The notes beneath the pieces are model-generated. The model ran no database searches, was not told the origin of the DNA, and worked only from the letters and a program-made list of their open reading frames with translations. Both the position numbers and the translations under genes were made by a program. Below, in pieces: positions 5,117-12,051 of a stretch of 13,954 nt of DNA (the first letter of the stretch is position 1; the number at the start of each line of letters is the position of its first letter). The DNA comes from an uncultured Collinsella sp. (GTDB taxonomy: Bacteria > Actinomycetota > Coriobacteriia > Coriobacteriales > Coriobacteriaceae), in the NCBI GenBank assembly GCA_902489855.1, contig CABUBS010000032.1, positions 1 to 13,954 of the forward strand. The letters run 5' to 3'.

Positions 5117-7106
5117 GGCCGCTACCGCCGAGCGCGCGCGCAACCGCAAGGGCGGCACCATGACGCGCCTGATCAAGATGCTCTTTGGCTTCTACCCGGT
5201 GCTTTTGCCCCTCGTCGTCGCCGGCGTTGTGCTCTGCGCCATCATCAACTCCATCGGCGCGACGTTTCTCCAGAGCGCGCTGCAGGTCATTAGCGAATCG
5301 TGGCAGTCGGGCGACTGGACGGCCGCGCAGCCCAAGATTCTGAAGCTCGTGACCACCCTCGGCTGCATCTACGCCGTGGGCGTCGCCTCCTCGCTCTTCT
5401 GGAACCGCGCCATGGCCGTCATCACGCAGGGCTCGCTCGAGAAGCTGCGCGAAAAGATGTTCAACCGCATGCAGGACCTGCCGATTCGCTACTTCGACAC
5501 GCACCAGCGCGGCGACATCATGAGCCACTACACCAACGACATCGACACGCTGCGTCAGATGATCAGCCAGTCGCTACCCAACCTGCTCATGACGATCATC
5601 GTCATCGTCACCGTGTTCTTCATCATGCTGTATTACAGCGTGTGGATGTGCCTGGTCATCATTGCCGGCATCACCTTTATGACCTTTATGACCAAGCTGC
5701 TCGGCTCCAACTCCGCGCGCTTCTTTATCGCGCAGCAAACCGAGCTCGGCGTGGTCGAGGGCCATATCGAGGAAGTCATGAACGGCCAGAAAGTCGTCAA
5801 GGCGTTCTGTCACGAGTCCGCCGCCGAGGCCGATTTTGACGAGCGCAACGAGAAGCTCTTCGAGGTCTCGCAGAAGGCCAACATGTACGCCAACATCCTC
5901 ATGCCGATCCTCGGGAACCTGGGCGACTTGCTCTACGTGCTGGTCGCGCTGACCGGCGGCATCTTCCTGGCGCTGGGCGTGCCCAACCTGAGCCTCTCGG
6001 GCATGGCGCTCTCCATCGCCGTCGTGGTGCCGTTCCTCAACATGACCAAGCAGTTCTGCGGCCAGATCGGCCAGATCTCGCAGCAGATCAACGCCGTGGT
6101 CATGGGCCTTGCCGGCGCCGAGCGCATCTTTGAGCTGCTCGACGAGGAGCCCGAAGCCGACGAGGGCTACGTGACGCTCGTCAACGCACAGGTGAACCCC
6201 GAGACCTGGCAGCTCGAGGAAGCCGACCACCGCACCGGCATGTGGGCATGGAAGCACCCGCACCGCGCGACCGGCGAGATCGAGTACGTGCCGCTGCGTG
6301 GTGACCTGGTCATGGATAACGTGGACTTTGGCTATACGCCCGACCACGAGGTGCTGCACGGCGTGTCCGTATATGCCAAGCCGGGCCAGAAGGTCGCGTT
6401 TGTCGGTGCCACCGGTGCCGGTAAGACGACCATCACCAACCTCATCAACCGCTTCTACGACATTGCCGACGGCAAGATCCGCTACGACGGCATCAACGTC
6501 AACAAGATTCGCAAGTCCGACCTGCGTCGCTCGCTGGGCGTGGTGCTGCAGGACGTGAACCTGTTCACCGGCACCGTGATGGACAACATCCGCTACGGCA
6601 AGCTGGACGCCACCGACGAGGAGTGCATCAAGGCGGCCAAGCTCGCGGGAGCGGACGACTTTATCACCCGTCTGCCCGACGGCTACGACACCATGCTCAC
6701 CGGCAACGGCGCGCAGCTGTCGCAGGGCCAGCGCCAGTTGATCTCGATTGCGCGCGCCGCCGTCGCCGATCCGCCGGCGATGATTCTGGACGAGGCCACG
6801 AGCTCCATCGACTCCCGCACCGAGGCAATCGTGCAGGCGGGCATGGACAAGCTCATGGAGGGCCGCACGACGTTTGTCATCGCACACCGCCTGAGCACCG
6901 TGCGCAACTCCGACGCGATCATCTGCCTGGACCACGGCCGCATCATCGAGCGCGGCAACGCCGGCGGATCGGCGACGGCGGCGCGCGCAATCGAGATCAA
7001 CTGGCGCTGGCCCTGCGACACACGGCCGCATCATCGAGCGCGGCAACCACGACGAGCTGATCGCCAAGCGCGGGTATTACTACCAGCTCTACACCGGAGC
7101 GTTTGA
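5109..7106 (+). CDS. ABC exporter subunit 2, catalytic ATPase site; C-terminus frameshifted by a templated insertion
   Basis: Partner of the preceding subunit, started at the ATG at 5109 because AAGGAGG lies 8-9 nt upstream and the start overlaps the previous stop by 8 bp. It has a six-helix membrane domain, then an extra segment of about 60 residues before the nucleotide-binding domain. Walker A is GATGAGKTT (433-441) and the signature is LSQGQ (537-541, first Gly replaced). Walker B is ILDEATSS with catalytic Glu562, and the switch is His593, so this subunit carries the hydrolytic Walker and switch residues while its odd signature serves the degenerate site. After Asn617 the frame is disrupted by an 88-nt insertion (6960-7047), adding 48 unrelated residues up to the TGA at 7104-7106. 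Without it the protein would end HDELIAKRGYYYQLYTGAF-ELE at the TAG at 7114-7116 (639 residues). All ATPase motifs lie upstream of the break, so partial function is possible. Confidence 0.9.
   Translation: MSKAATAERARNRKGGTMTRLIKMLFGFYPVLLPLVVAGVVLCAIINSIGATFLQSALQVISESWQSGDWTAAQPKILKLVTTLGCIYAVGVASSLFWNRAMAVITQGSLEKLREKMFNRMQDLPIRYFDTHQRGDIMSHYTNDIDTLRQMISQSLPNLLMTIIVIVTVFFIMLYYSVWMCLVIIAGITFMTFMTKLLGSNSARFFIAQQTELGVVEGHIEEVMNGQKVVKAFCHESAAEADFDERNEKLFEVSQKANMYANILMPILGNLGDLLYVLVALTGGIFLALGVPNLSLSGMALSIAVVVPFLNMTKQFCGQIGQISQQINAVVMGLAGAERIFELLDEEPEADEGYVTLVNAQVNPETWQLEEADHRTGMWAWKHPHRATGEIEYVPLRGDLVMDNVDFGYTPDHEVLHGVSVYAKPGQKVAFVGATGAGKTTITNLINRFYDIADGKIRYDGINVNKIRKSDLRRSLGVVLQDVNLFTGTVMDNIRYGKLDATDEECIKAAKLAGADDFITRLPDGYDTMLTGNGAQLSQGQRQLISIARAAVADPPAMILDEATSSIDSRTEAIVQAGMDKLMEGRTTFVIAHRLSTVRNSDAIICLDHGRIIERGNAGGSATAARAIEINWRWPCDTRPHHRARQPRRADRQARVLLPALHRSV
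6718..7020. repeat. 62-nt perfect inverted repeat inside the second ABC gene
   Basis: Bases 6959-7020 are an exact 62-nt reverse complement of 6718-6779, which encodes the ABC signature region (SQGQRQLISIARAAV and neighbours). The arms are separated by 179 nt that include Walker B and the switch His. Identity ends sharply at both edges: 6780 versus 6958, and 6717 versus 7021, do not match. The second arm is an inserted copy, since the family-typical protein is recovered when it is removed. Confidence 0.95.
6933..7047 (+). repeat. 27-nt direct duplication bracketing the inverted copy
   Basis: The 27 nt at 6933-6959 (coding HGRIIERGN) recur exactly at 7021-7047, 88 nt downstream. The inverted 62-nt copy lies between them, sharing base 6959. 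Deletion between the two direct copies would remove 88 nt and restore the original reading frame exactly. Confidence 0.95.
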
Positions 7107-7148
7107 GCTGGAGTAGATCTGGCAACCCGGAACTACGCCGCAACGCAT

Positions 7149-7186
7149 AAGCCCCCGCAGTTCATATGAGCTGTGGGGGCTTTTTT
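7149..7186 (+). terminator. Intrinsic terminator of the MarR-ABC operon
   Basis: AAGCCCCC-g-CAG pairs with CTG-t-GGGGGCTT around a short loop (stem 7149-7160 with 7171-7182), followed by TTTTTT. The A-run on the other side gives it some bidirectional character. It begins 32 nt after the native stop codon of the second ABC gene. Confidence 0.92.
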
Positions 7187-7196
7187 CATGCCGGCC

Positions 7197-7367
7197 GGAA
7201 ACCGTATCCCACTTTTCGGGCCCAAAATGGGATGCCGTTTCCCGCTGGACCCCCTCCGGGAAACGGCATCCCATTTCAAGGGAGTAAACCGGGATGTGAT
7301 TTCCCCTAACGGCACCTTTGGGAAGCCGCATCCCACTCTAGACGCACAAAACGGGATGAGCTTTCCC
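7197..7367. repeat. Array of six alternating inverted repeats with ~31-nt period
   Basis: Units related to TGGGATGCCGTTTCCC occur at 7197-7211 (reverse), 7228-7243 (forward), 7258-7273 (reverse), 7290-7305 (forward), 7320-7335 (reverse) and 7352-7367 (forward), so successive starts are 30-32 nt apart and orientation strictly alternates. Units 2 and 3 form a perfect 20-bp stem (7225-7244 with 7257-7276) with a 12-nt loop. Most units are themselves roughly symmetric (GGGA-N7-TCCC) and are preceded by an A-run on their forward side. The rest of the interval to the next promoter (7368-7463) holds nothing I recognise. Confidence 0.85.
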
Positions 7368-7463
7368 ATGGTGATCCAAGACCAGAAGCATGTCCGATAG
7401 CGCGGCCAGGTCAAGAACAACAAGGCAAGCGTCACGCCAATTTGGACGAGCGTCTGCTGCAGT

Positions 7464-7491
7464 TTGAGGCTGCTGGCCCATATGGTAGAGT
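7464..7491 (+). promoter_or_regulatory. Possible promoter of the GGDEF gene
   Basis: TTGAGG (7464-7469) and TAGAGT (7486-7491) are 16 nt apart; shifting the -35 to TTTGAG gives 17 nt. The start of transcription would be near 7498, leaving a leader of about 60 nt. The match is moderate. Confidence 0.45.
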
Positions 7492-7557
7492 TAACCACCC
7501 ATGAATTTCAGCACACTGCGTGCTACCTGTTCTTTTGTCATTTAGGGGAGTGAACTT

Positions 7558-8649
7558 GTGAATACTTCTGTCGCCAAGAAGGCCGGCCAGGCGGTGCGCC
7601 TGCTCATGATGGTGCTCACGGCAGTTCTCATCTTCTTCTTCATCAATGTTATGCTGCTCGTCTCCGATATCCAGGGCACGGCGCGTGTGGTCAACTACGC
7701 CGGCCTGGTACGCGGCACCACGCAGCGCATCGTGAAGCTCGAGGACGCAGGCCAGTCACAAGACGACCTGCTCAAGGCCGTGGATTCATACATTAACGGC
7801 TTGCGCTACGGAAGCGACGACCTCAATCTCGTCCGTCTCGACGACGATGAGTATCAGGCAAAGATGACCGAGCTTGCAAATTATTTTGATGAGCTTTGCA
7901 CCGAGATCATCCGCGTGCGCGAAGTCGGCTATGAGAACACCGACATCATCTCCATGAGCGAGGAGTTCTTTGGCATTTGCGACGATGCTACGCGACTCGC
8001 AGAGGACTACTCTCAGGAGAAGGCGTCGGCGCTCAACTATCTCGAGGGCTTGGTGATCATCGACATCGTGGGCTTGGTGGCGACCTTTGCGGTCGAACTT
8101 GTTCGCGCGGTGCGCACTGCCGCGCTCAACCGAGAGCTGCAGAGCAAAGTCTATCTCGACGAAGCCACGGGACTGCCCAACAAGAACAAGTGCGAGGAGA
8201 TCTTGGGGCAGGAGCGGCCTGTCTCCGCGGAGGCGCCCGTTGCGGTGTGCGTCTTCGACCTTAACAATCTGCATACGGTCAATAACAACTTCGGCCACGA
8301 GAAGGGCGACGAATACATCCGTTCTTTTGCCCAGCAGCTGGGGTGCGTGGCGTCCGAGACCTGCTTTGTGGGCCGCGACGGTGGCGATGAGTTTATCGCG
8401 GTGCTGCGGGATGCCGATCGAGCTGCCGTGGAGTCCTGTCTCGCTCGGGTTCGTGCGAACGTGAACGAGCATTCCGAGGCTCATCCCGACATGCCTATCA
8501 GCTATGCAGTGGGCTACGCGCTTTCCAGTGATTTTGATGAACCGCCTACGATGCGCGAGCTCTTTTCCCAGGCCGACAAAAACATGTACATCGACAAGAA
8601 CCGCGTAAAGACAGCTGAGGCAGCCGGGCTGCAACGCGAGGACCGCTAA
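7558..8649 (+). CDS. Membrane-anchored diguanylate cyclase-like GGDEF protein
   Basis: This 363-residue protein starts at a GTG with GGGGAG 7 nt upstream. Residues about 14-36 form a first membrane helix and about 160-183 a second. The roughly 125-residue loop between them, containing QGTARVVNYAGLVRGTTQRI, resembles the PilJ/NIT-like helical sensor domains found outside the cell in chemoreceptor-type proteins. The GGDEF domain follows: DEATGLPNKNK at its start, FDLNNLHTVNNNFGHEKGDEY with metal and substrate residues, and an intact GGDEF at 275-279. It should make cyclic di-GMP from two GTP in response to an external signal. The RxxD inhibitory site normally found before GGDEF is absent (SETC at that position), so product inhibition at that site is unlikely. 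No EAL or HD-GYP partner is nearby. It converges with the LysR gene with only a 16-bp gap. Confidence 0.88.
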   Translation: MNTSVAKKAGQAVRLLMMVLTAVLIFFFINVMLLVSDIQGTARVVNYAGLVRGTTQRIVKLEDAGQSQDDLLKAVDSYINGLRYGSDDLNLVRLDDDEYQAKMTELANYFDELCTEIIRVREVGYENTDIISMSEEFFGICDDATRLAEDYSQEKASALNYLEGLVIIDIVGLVATFAVELVRAVRTAALNRELQSKVYLDEATGLPNKNKCEEILGQERPVSAEAPVAVCVFDLNNLHTVNNNFGHEKGDEYIRSFAQQLGCVASETCFVGRDGGDEFIAVLRDADRAAVESCLARVRANVNEHSEAHPDMPISYAVGYALSSDFDEPPTMRELFSQADKNMYIDKNRVKTAEAAGLQREDR

Positions 8650-8665
8650 ACCCGTCCCAAATGAG

Positions 8666-9544
8666 CTATTTGAGAAGTTGTGCCATGGCGTTGACGAATT
8701 TTTGGACTTGGAGGGTGGGCTCGAGCGGGTAGTGCAGAAAGACCGGCACCTCTCGCCCGCACAGGAACGGCACGCCCACGAAGGCCGGGTGCACCCCCGA
8801 CCACGCTCCGCAGGTGAGCACCGCATCGCCCTTTTCCTCGGCTTCGTTAAAGAGCGCGAAGTCAAAGCTATCCACATCGATCACATCCACACCGCCGTCG
8901 GCTAACAGGTCGATGCGCAGGCTGTCCATAGCGTCGTTGCCGTGACGGAGCACGCGCAGGCGCATGCCCTCCAGGTCAGCAACCGTGATACGCGTCTTGC
9001 GCGCAAGCGGGCTCGTGCGCGGCACGTCGATATAAAACGGCACGTTGACGATGCGGAGCCTTTGGCATGCGTCGCCCCAGCGTGGGGTCGAAAAGCTCGA
9101 CTGCACCACATCGACCTCGCGACCTAGGCTTCGCATGACAGTCTCGCGCTCGTCATAGAGGTCACTTACCGGCACAATCTCAAACCGCAGCGACGGTTCC
9201 AGATCGTGGATGCCCGACCACATCGACAGCGCCTGGCGCCCCGGGCACATCATCGACACACCCAGACGCACGGCACCGCCATCACCCGCCGCGCGTCGGG
9301 CACGGCGCAGCGCGTCCTCGGACTGGCGCATGATCGAGCGTGCATCGTCCACCAACAGCGCCCCCGCCGGCGTCACCTTGACGCCCGAATGCGAACGCTC
9401 GAACAGCGTAATGCCAAACTCTGCCTCGAACCCCGACACCTGTTTGACGAGTGCCGGGGTCGACACGCGCAATTTTGCCGCGGCGCGCGAGAAGCTTCCC
9501 AGCTCCGCGGCGGCCGAAATAGCCTCAAGTCGTCGATCGTACAC
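8666..9544 (-). CDS. LysR-family transcriptional regulator
   Basis: A 292-residue LysR regulator when started at the GTG at 9544-9542, which has GGAG 7 nt upstream and gives the family-typical opening (D-R-R-L-E-A-I-S-A-A-A-E-L-G-S-F). A longer version from a GTG at 9577 has no ribosome site and would add 11 basic residues. Residues 1-60 are the winged HTH, with SFSRAAAKLRVSTPALVKQV as the DNA-reading helices and LFERSHSGVKVTPAG as the wing. The remainder is a periplasmic-binding-protein-like effector domain ending normally. It is divergent from the SDR-OFA-Gfo/Idh cluster, the classic position for a LysR activator of that cluster, with repeated ACCTGCG elements in the 233-bp gap. The inducer is probably a substrate or intermediate of the cluster. 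Its own promoter is not clear; TTTACA-N17-TACCTG on the minus strand is a weak candidate. Confidence 0.92.
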   Translation of the reverse strand: MYDRRLEAISAAAELGSFSRAAAKLRVSTPALVKQVSGFEAEFGITLFERSHSGVKVTPAGALLVDDARSIMRQSEDALRRARRAAGDGGAVRLGVSMMCPGRQALSMWSGIHDLEPSLRFEIVPVSDLYDERETVMRSLGREVDVVQSSFSTPRWGDACQRLRIVNVPFYIDVPRTSPLARKTRITVADLEGMRLRVLRHGNDAMDSLRIDLLADGGVDVIDVDSFDFALFNEAEEKGDAVLTCGAWSGVHPAFVGVPFLCGREVPVFLHYPLEPTLQVQKFVNAMAQLLK

Positions 9545-9593
9545 GTCTTCTCTCCGTTTTCGCACGTACGGCCACACGGTGCCGCAGGGGGTC

Positions 9594-9721
9594 GTTTTCG
9601 CAGGTCACATGCTCAATCAGGTACAAATCGCATCATGCGGTGTAAACCTACAGTTAACGCCATTCTAACAAATATGCAATTCACCTGCGCAAATGCAAAG
9701 CATACGATAACCTGCGAAAAC
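9594..9721. promoter_or_regulatory. ACCTGCG repeats, probable LysR operator region
   Basis: ACCTGCGAAAAC at 9710-9721 has an exact reverse complement GTTTTCGCAGGT at 9594-9605, and a third related copy ACCTGCGCAAAT at 9683-9694. The two plus-oriented copies are 27 nt apart and bracket the predicted -10 of the SDR promoter. Small palindromes GCAT-C-ATGC (about 9630-9638) and ATGC-AAA-GCAT (about 9693-9703) lie between. Placement between LysR and its divergent target suggests operator and autoregulatory sites; binding is inferred. Confidence 0.55.
9680..9708 (+). promoter_or_regulatory. Possible promoter of the SDR-OFA-Gfo/Idh cluster
   Basis: TTCACC (9680-9685) and TACGAT (9703-9708) are separated by 17 nt. 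Both boxes are imperfect, as expected for an activator-dependent promoter. One ACCTGCG element overlaps the -35 and another begins 2 nt after the -10. The leader to the SDR start would be about 65 nt. Confidence 0.5.
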
Positions 9722-9777
9722 CACGTGGGTCGATTAATGGGAACGGCCCACCGGGAGGCACAAGAAGGGAAGTTCCT

Positions 9778-10659
9778 ATGAGCAATTGGCTTAAGCTCGA
9801 GGGCGATGTCTGCGCCGTGACTGGCGCGCTCGGCGGTATGGGCGCCGAGATCTGCCGCGAGTTCGCCCGCAATGGCGCCAACGTCGTCATGCTCGACCTG
9901 GACGAGGAAAAGGTCAAGGCCGCAGCCGCCGACCTCGCCGCCGAGTTTGGCATCCACGCCGAGGGCTACAAGATGAACGCCACCGACGAGGCCGAGGTTC
10001 AGGCCGCCGTCGATGCCACCATCGCCGACTTCGGCCGCGTCGACGTTCTCGTCAACACCGCCGGCATCCTGCGCTTCGCCGCCATGGAGGACCTGCCGCT
10101 GAGCGACTGGGAGCAGGTGCTCAACGTCAACCTCACCGGTTACTTCATCACCTCGCAGCGCTTTGGTCGCGAGATGATCAAGGCCGGCCAGGGCCGCCTG
10201 GTGCACATCTCGACCGTCGCCAGCCACTCCCCCGAGACGTTCTCGGGCGTGTACAGCTCCACCAAGGCCGGCGTCAACATGATGTCCAAGATGCTCGCCG
10301 CCGAGTGGGGCCCCTACGGCGTCCGCTCCAACTGTGTCGAGCCCTGCTTCGTTAAGACCCCGATGTCGGCCAACTTCTACGCCGACCCCGAGGTCGAAAA
10401 GAGCCGCAGCCGTCTGATCGCCACGCGCCGCATCGGCGAGGTCAGCGATATTGCCAACGCCGTCATGTTCCTGGCGTCCAAGCGCTCGGACTTTACCACC
10501 GGCGACGCCATCAAGGTCGATGGCGGCTTCTCCAACATGATGGGCGACCTCACCGCCAAGCCCGGCGGCCGTCGCGCCTATGCCGACAACTACCTTAAGA
10601 ACAAGGGTGTCGAGCTCTGGTCCGATGAGTCCGGCGTCGCCAAGCCGACTGACCAGTAA
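9778..10659 (+). CDS. Short-chain dehydrogenase/reductase (SDR), sugar or sugar-acid type
   Basis: This 293-residue classical SDR has a nucleotide-binding TGALGGMG at 15-22, followed by an acidic residue at the end of beta-2 (VVMLDLDEE) that favours NAD over NADP. A variant NTAG (93-96) replaces NNAG, catalytic Ser145 is in HISTVAS, and Tyr159 and Lys163 are in YSSTK. It should oxidise or reduce a hydroxyl/keto group on a small polyol or hydroxy acid; similarity in flavour to gluconate 5-dehydrogenase and 2-deoxygluconate 3-dehydrogenase is only a guess. After the usual C-terminal VDGGFSNMMG it carries about 40 further residues rich in charge and Tyr (GGRRAYADNY...), longer than the roughly 250-residue norm. 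A GAAGGGAAG ribosome site precedes the ATG. It leads a same-strand cluster with an OFA transporter and a Gfo/Idh enzyme and is divergent from LysR. Confidence 0.88.
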   Translation: MSNWLKLEGDVCAVTGALGGMGAEICREFARNGANVVMLDLDEEKVKAAAADLAAEFGIHAEGYKMNATDEAEVQAAVDATIADFGRVDVLVNTAGILRFAAMEDLPLSDWEQVLNVNLTGYFITSQRFGREMIKAGQGRLVHISTVASHSPETFSGVYSSTKAGVNMMSKMLAAEWGPYGVRSNCVEPCFVKTPMSANFYADPEVEKSRSRLIATRRIGEVSDIANAVMFLASKRSDFTTGDAIKVDGGFSNMMGDLTAKPGGRRAYADNYLKNKGVELWSDESGVAKPTDQ

Positions 10660-10671
10660 ACCAACCTGACA

Positions 10672-10702
10672 GGGAGGTCCCGCGGATACGACCGCTCCTC
10701 CC
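10672..10702 (+). other. Hairpin in the SDR-transporter gap
   Basis: GGGAGG (10672-10677) pairs with CCTCCC (10697-10702), with GCGG/CCGC inside (10682-10685 and 10692-10695). There is no T-tract. It may protect the 3' end of the SDR message or lower expression of the downstream transporter within one transcript. An overlapping alternative GATACG/CGTATC pairing exists. Confidence 0.4.
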
Positions 10703-10725
10703 CCGTATCGATTAGAAAGAGTCCA

Positions 10726-11982
10726 ATGGCTTCCACCAACTCCAACAAGGGTCGCGCCGTCGTGCTTTCCGCCGCATGCGTCACCATGTTCTTCATCAGC
10801 TCCATCGCGCTGTATTCCGTCGTGAGCAAGAACCTGCTCGCCGTCTACCCCGAGTGGTCCAGCGCCCTTACCTGGGCCTTCCCGGTCTTTCAGACCATCA
10901 TGGCCGTGACGGGCATCTTCGCCGGCCGCATCTCCGATAAGATCGGCCCCCGCAACGTCGTGATCGCCGCTGCCGTGTGCTACGGCGTGGGCTGGTTCAT
11001 GTCCGGCACCGTCACCGAGCCGTGGCAGTTCTACCTGTGGTTCTCGCTCGTCGCCGCCGTCGGCAACGGTCTGGGCTACAACCCGGCACTCACCACGGGT
11101 CAGAAGTGGTTCATCGACAAGAAGGGCCTCGCCTCCGGCATCACCCTGGCTGCTTCGACCGCCGGCCCCGCCGTGCTGTCCCCGGTGCTCGCCTCGCTGC
11201 TCATCCCGAGCCTTGGCATCTTCGGCGCCCTTAAGGCGCTCGGCATCATCTTCTTTGTGATGATCGCCGCCTCCGCCCTGTTCCTGAAGGCCCCCGAGGC
11301 CGGTTGGCTGCCCGAGGGCTTCGAGGCCCCCAAGGGCGGTGCACATGCCGGCACCTTCGGCGACCTCACCCCGGGCGAGATGGTCAAGACCCCGCGCTTC
11401 TGGGTCCTCATCGTCACCTTCGCCTTTGCCGCCACCGCGGGCACTCTGCTCGTGGGCAAGGTTGCCTCCATCGCCGCCGTCCAGCTCTTCGCCGACCCCA
11501 CGAGCGCCGCGGCCGTCGCCCTCGGCGGTGTAGTGGTCTCCGTCAACACCTGCGCCAACCTGGTTGGCCGCCTGTCCTTTGGTCAGATCATCGACAAGCT
11601 CGGCGCCTACAAGTCACTGCTCATCAGCCTTGTCGTCACCATCGTCGCGCTCGTCATCATGTCGATGAGCTTTACGCAGGCCATGTTCTTTGTGGCGCTC
11701 GCCCTGCTCGGCTTTAGCTTTGGCGCCCTACTCGTCATCTACCCGCCGCTCACCGGTGGCGCCTTTGGCACCAGCAACATCGGCGTCAACTACGGCATCA
11801 TGTTTTTGGGCTATGCCGCTTCCACCTGGATCAGCCAGCCCATCACCGCCGTGCTGTATCACGCCGAAGCTGGCAGCGCCGCCTACCAGCAGTCCTTCTA
11901 CGGCGCCATCGTGATCGCCGCCATCGCCGTCGTGCTCACCGTCTACATGATGGTCTCCGACAGCAAGAAGAAGTCCGCCTAG
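10726..11982 (+). CDS. MFS transporter, oxalate/formate antiporter (OFA) family
   Basis: This 418-residue protein has about 12 membrane helices and is predicted to be in the cytoplasmic membrane. The loop motif GRISDKIGPRN between helices 2 and 3 is the MFS signature. The segments GLGYNPALTTGQKWFIDKKG and EMVKTPRFW, the helix 8-9 loop FGQIIDKLGAYK, and IYPPLTGGAFGTSNIGVNYG are characteristic of the OFA group. OFA members carry small monocarboxylates or dicarboxylates, but the name covers many uncharacterised transporters, so oxalate should not be assumed. It sits between two NAD(P)-dependent dehydrogenases under apparent LysR control, which suggests import of the compound they process. AGAAAGAG precedes the ATG. 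The gap to the SDR is 66 bp with a hairpin; the gap to the next gene is 69 bp and contains a perfect 31-nt palindrome. Confidence 0.88.
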   Translation: MASTNSNKGRAVVLSAACVTMFFISSIALYSVVSKNLLAVYPEWSSALTWAFPVFQTIMAVTGIFAGRISDKIGPRNVVIAAAVCYGVGWFMSGTVTEPWQFYLWFSLVAAVGNGLGYNPALTTGQKWFIDKKGLASGITLAASTAGPAVLSPVLASLLIPSLGIFGALKALGIIFFVMIAASALFLKAPEAGWLPEGFEAPKGGAHAGTFGDLTPGEMVKTPRFWVLIVTFAFAATAGTLLVGKVASIAAVQLFADPTSAAAVALGGVVVSVNTCANLVGRLSFGQIIDKLGAYKSLLISLVVTIVALVIMSMSFTQAMFFVALALLGFSFGALLVIYPPLTGGAFGTSNIGVNYGIMFLGYAASTWISQPITAVLYHAEAGSAAYQQSFYGAIVIAAIAVVLTVYMMVSDSKKKSA

Positions 11983-11990
11983 TTTTACCG

Positions 11991-12021
11991 ATGTGACAAA
12001 GGGACTGTCCCTTTGTCACAT
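11991..12021. repeat. 31-nt perfect palindrome, copy 1
   Basis: ATGTGACAAAGGGAC (11991-12005), a central T, and its exact reverse complement (12007-12021). It begins 8 nt after the OFA stop codon and ends 30 nt before the Gfo/Idh start. No T-tract follows, so a simple intrinsic terminator is doubtful. A second copy with a swapped base pair lies at 13210-13240. Confidence 0.9.
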
Positions 12022-12051
12022 TCCATCGCCACCAGTTATTAAGGAGTCGAA

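Noticed and set aside
5574..7067. 497-codon antisense open frame opposite the second ABC gene
   Set aside because: It mirrors ABC exporter codons; its low-complexity Asp/His/Val composition is typical of a reverse-complement artefact.
7197..7367. CRISPR array
   Set aside because: The ~30-nt period is suggestive, but repeats alternate in orientation, are only about 16 nt, vary in the middle, the gaps are only ~14-16 nt, and no cas gene is near.
7089..7498. Small open frames on both strands across the six-repeat array
   Set aside because: Their peptides are just the translated inverted repeats (recurring GCRFP/IPF patterns), with no ribosome site.
8650..8675. Terminator between the convergent GGDEF and LysR genes
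   Set aside because: Only a 5-bp CAAAT/ATTTG stem is present and no T-tract; too weak to call.
9545..9577. Longer LysR start at the GTG at 9577
   Set aside because: There is no ribosome site before it; the GTG at 9544 has GGAG at good distance and gives the normal family N-terminus.
9613..11346. Very long antisense open frame (577 codons) opposite the SDR and transporter genes
   Set aside because: High-GC codon bias leaves few stops in the complementary frame. Its protein is Gly/His/Val/Asp-rich without domain features, while the plus-strand genes show clear family motifs.
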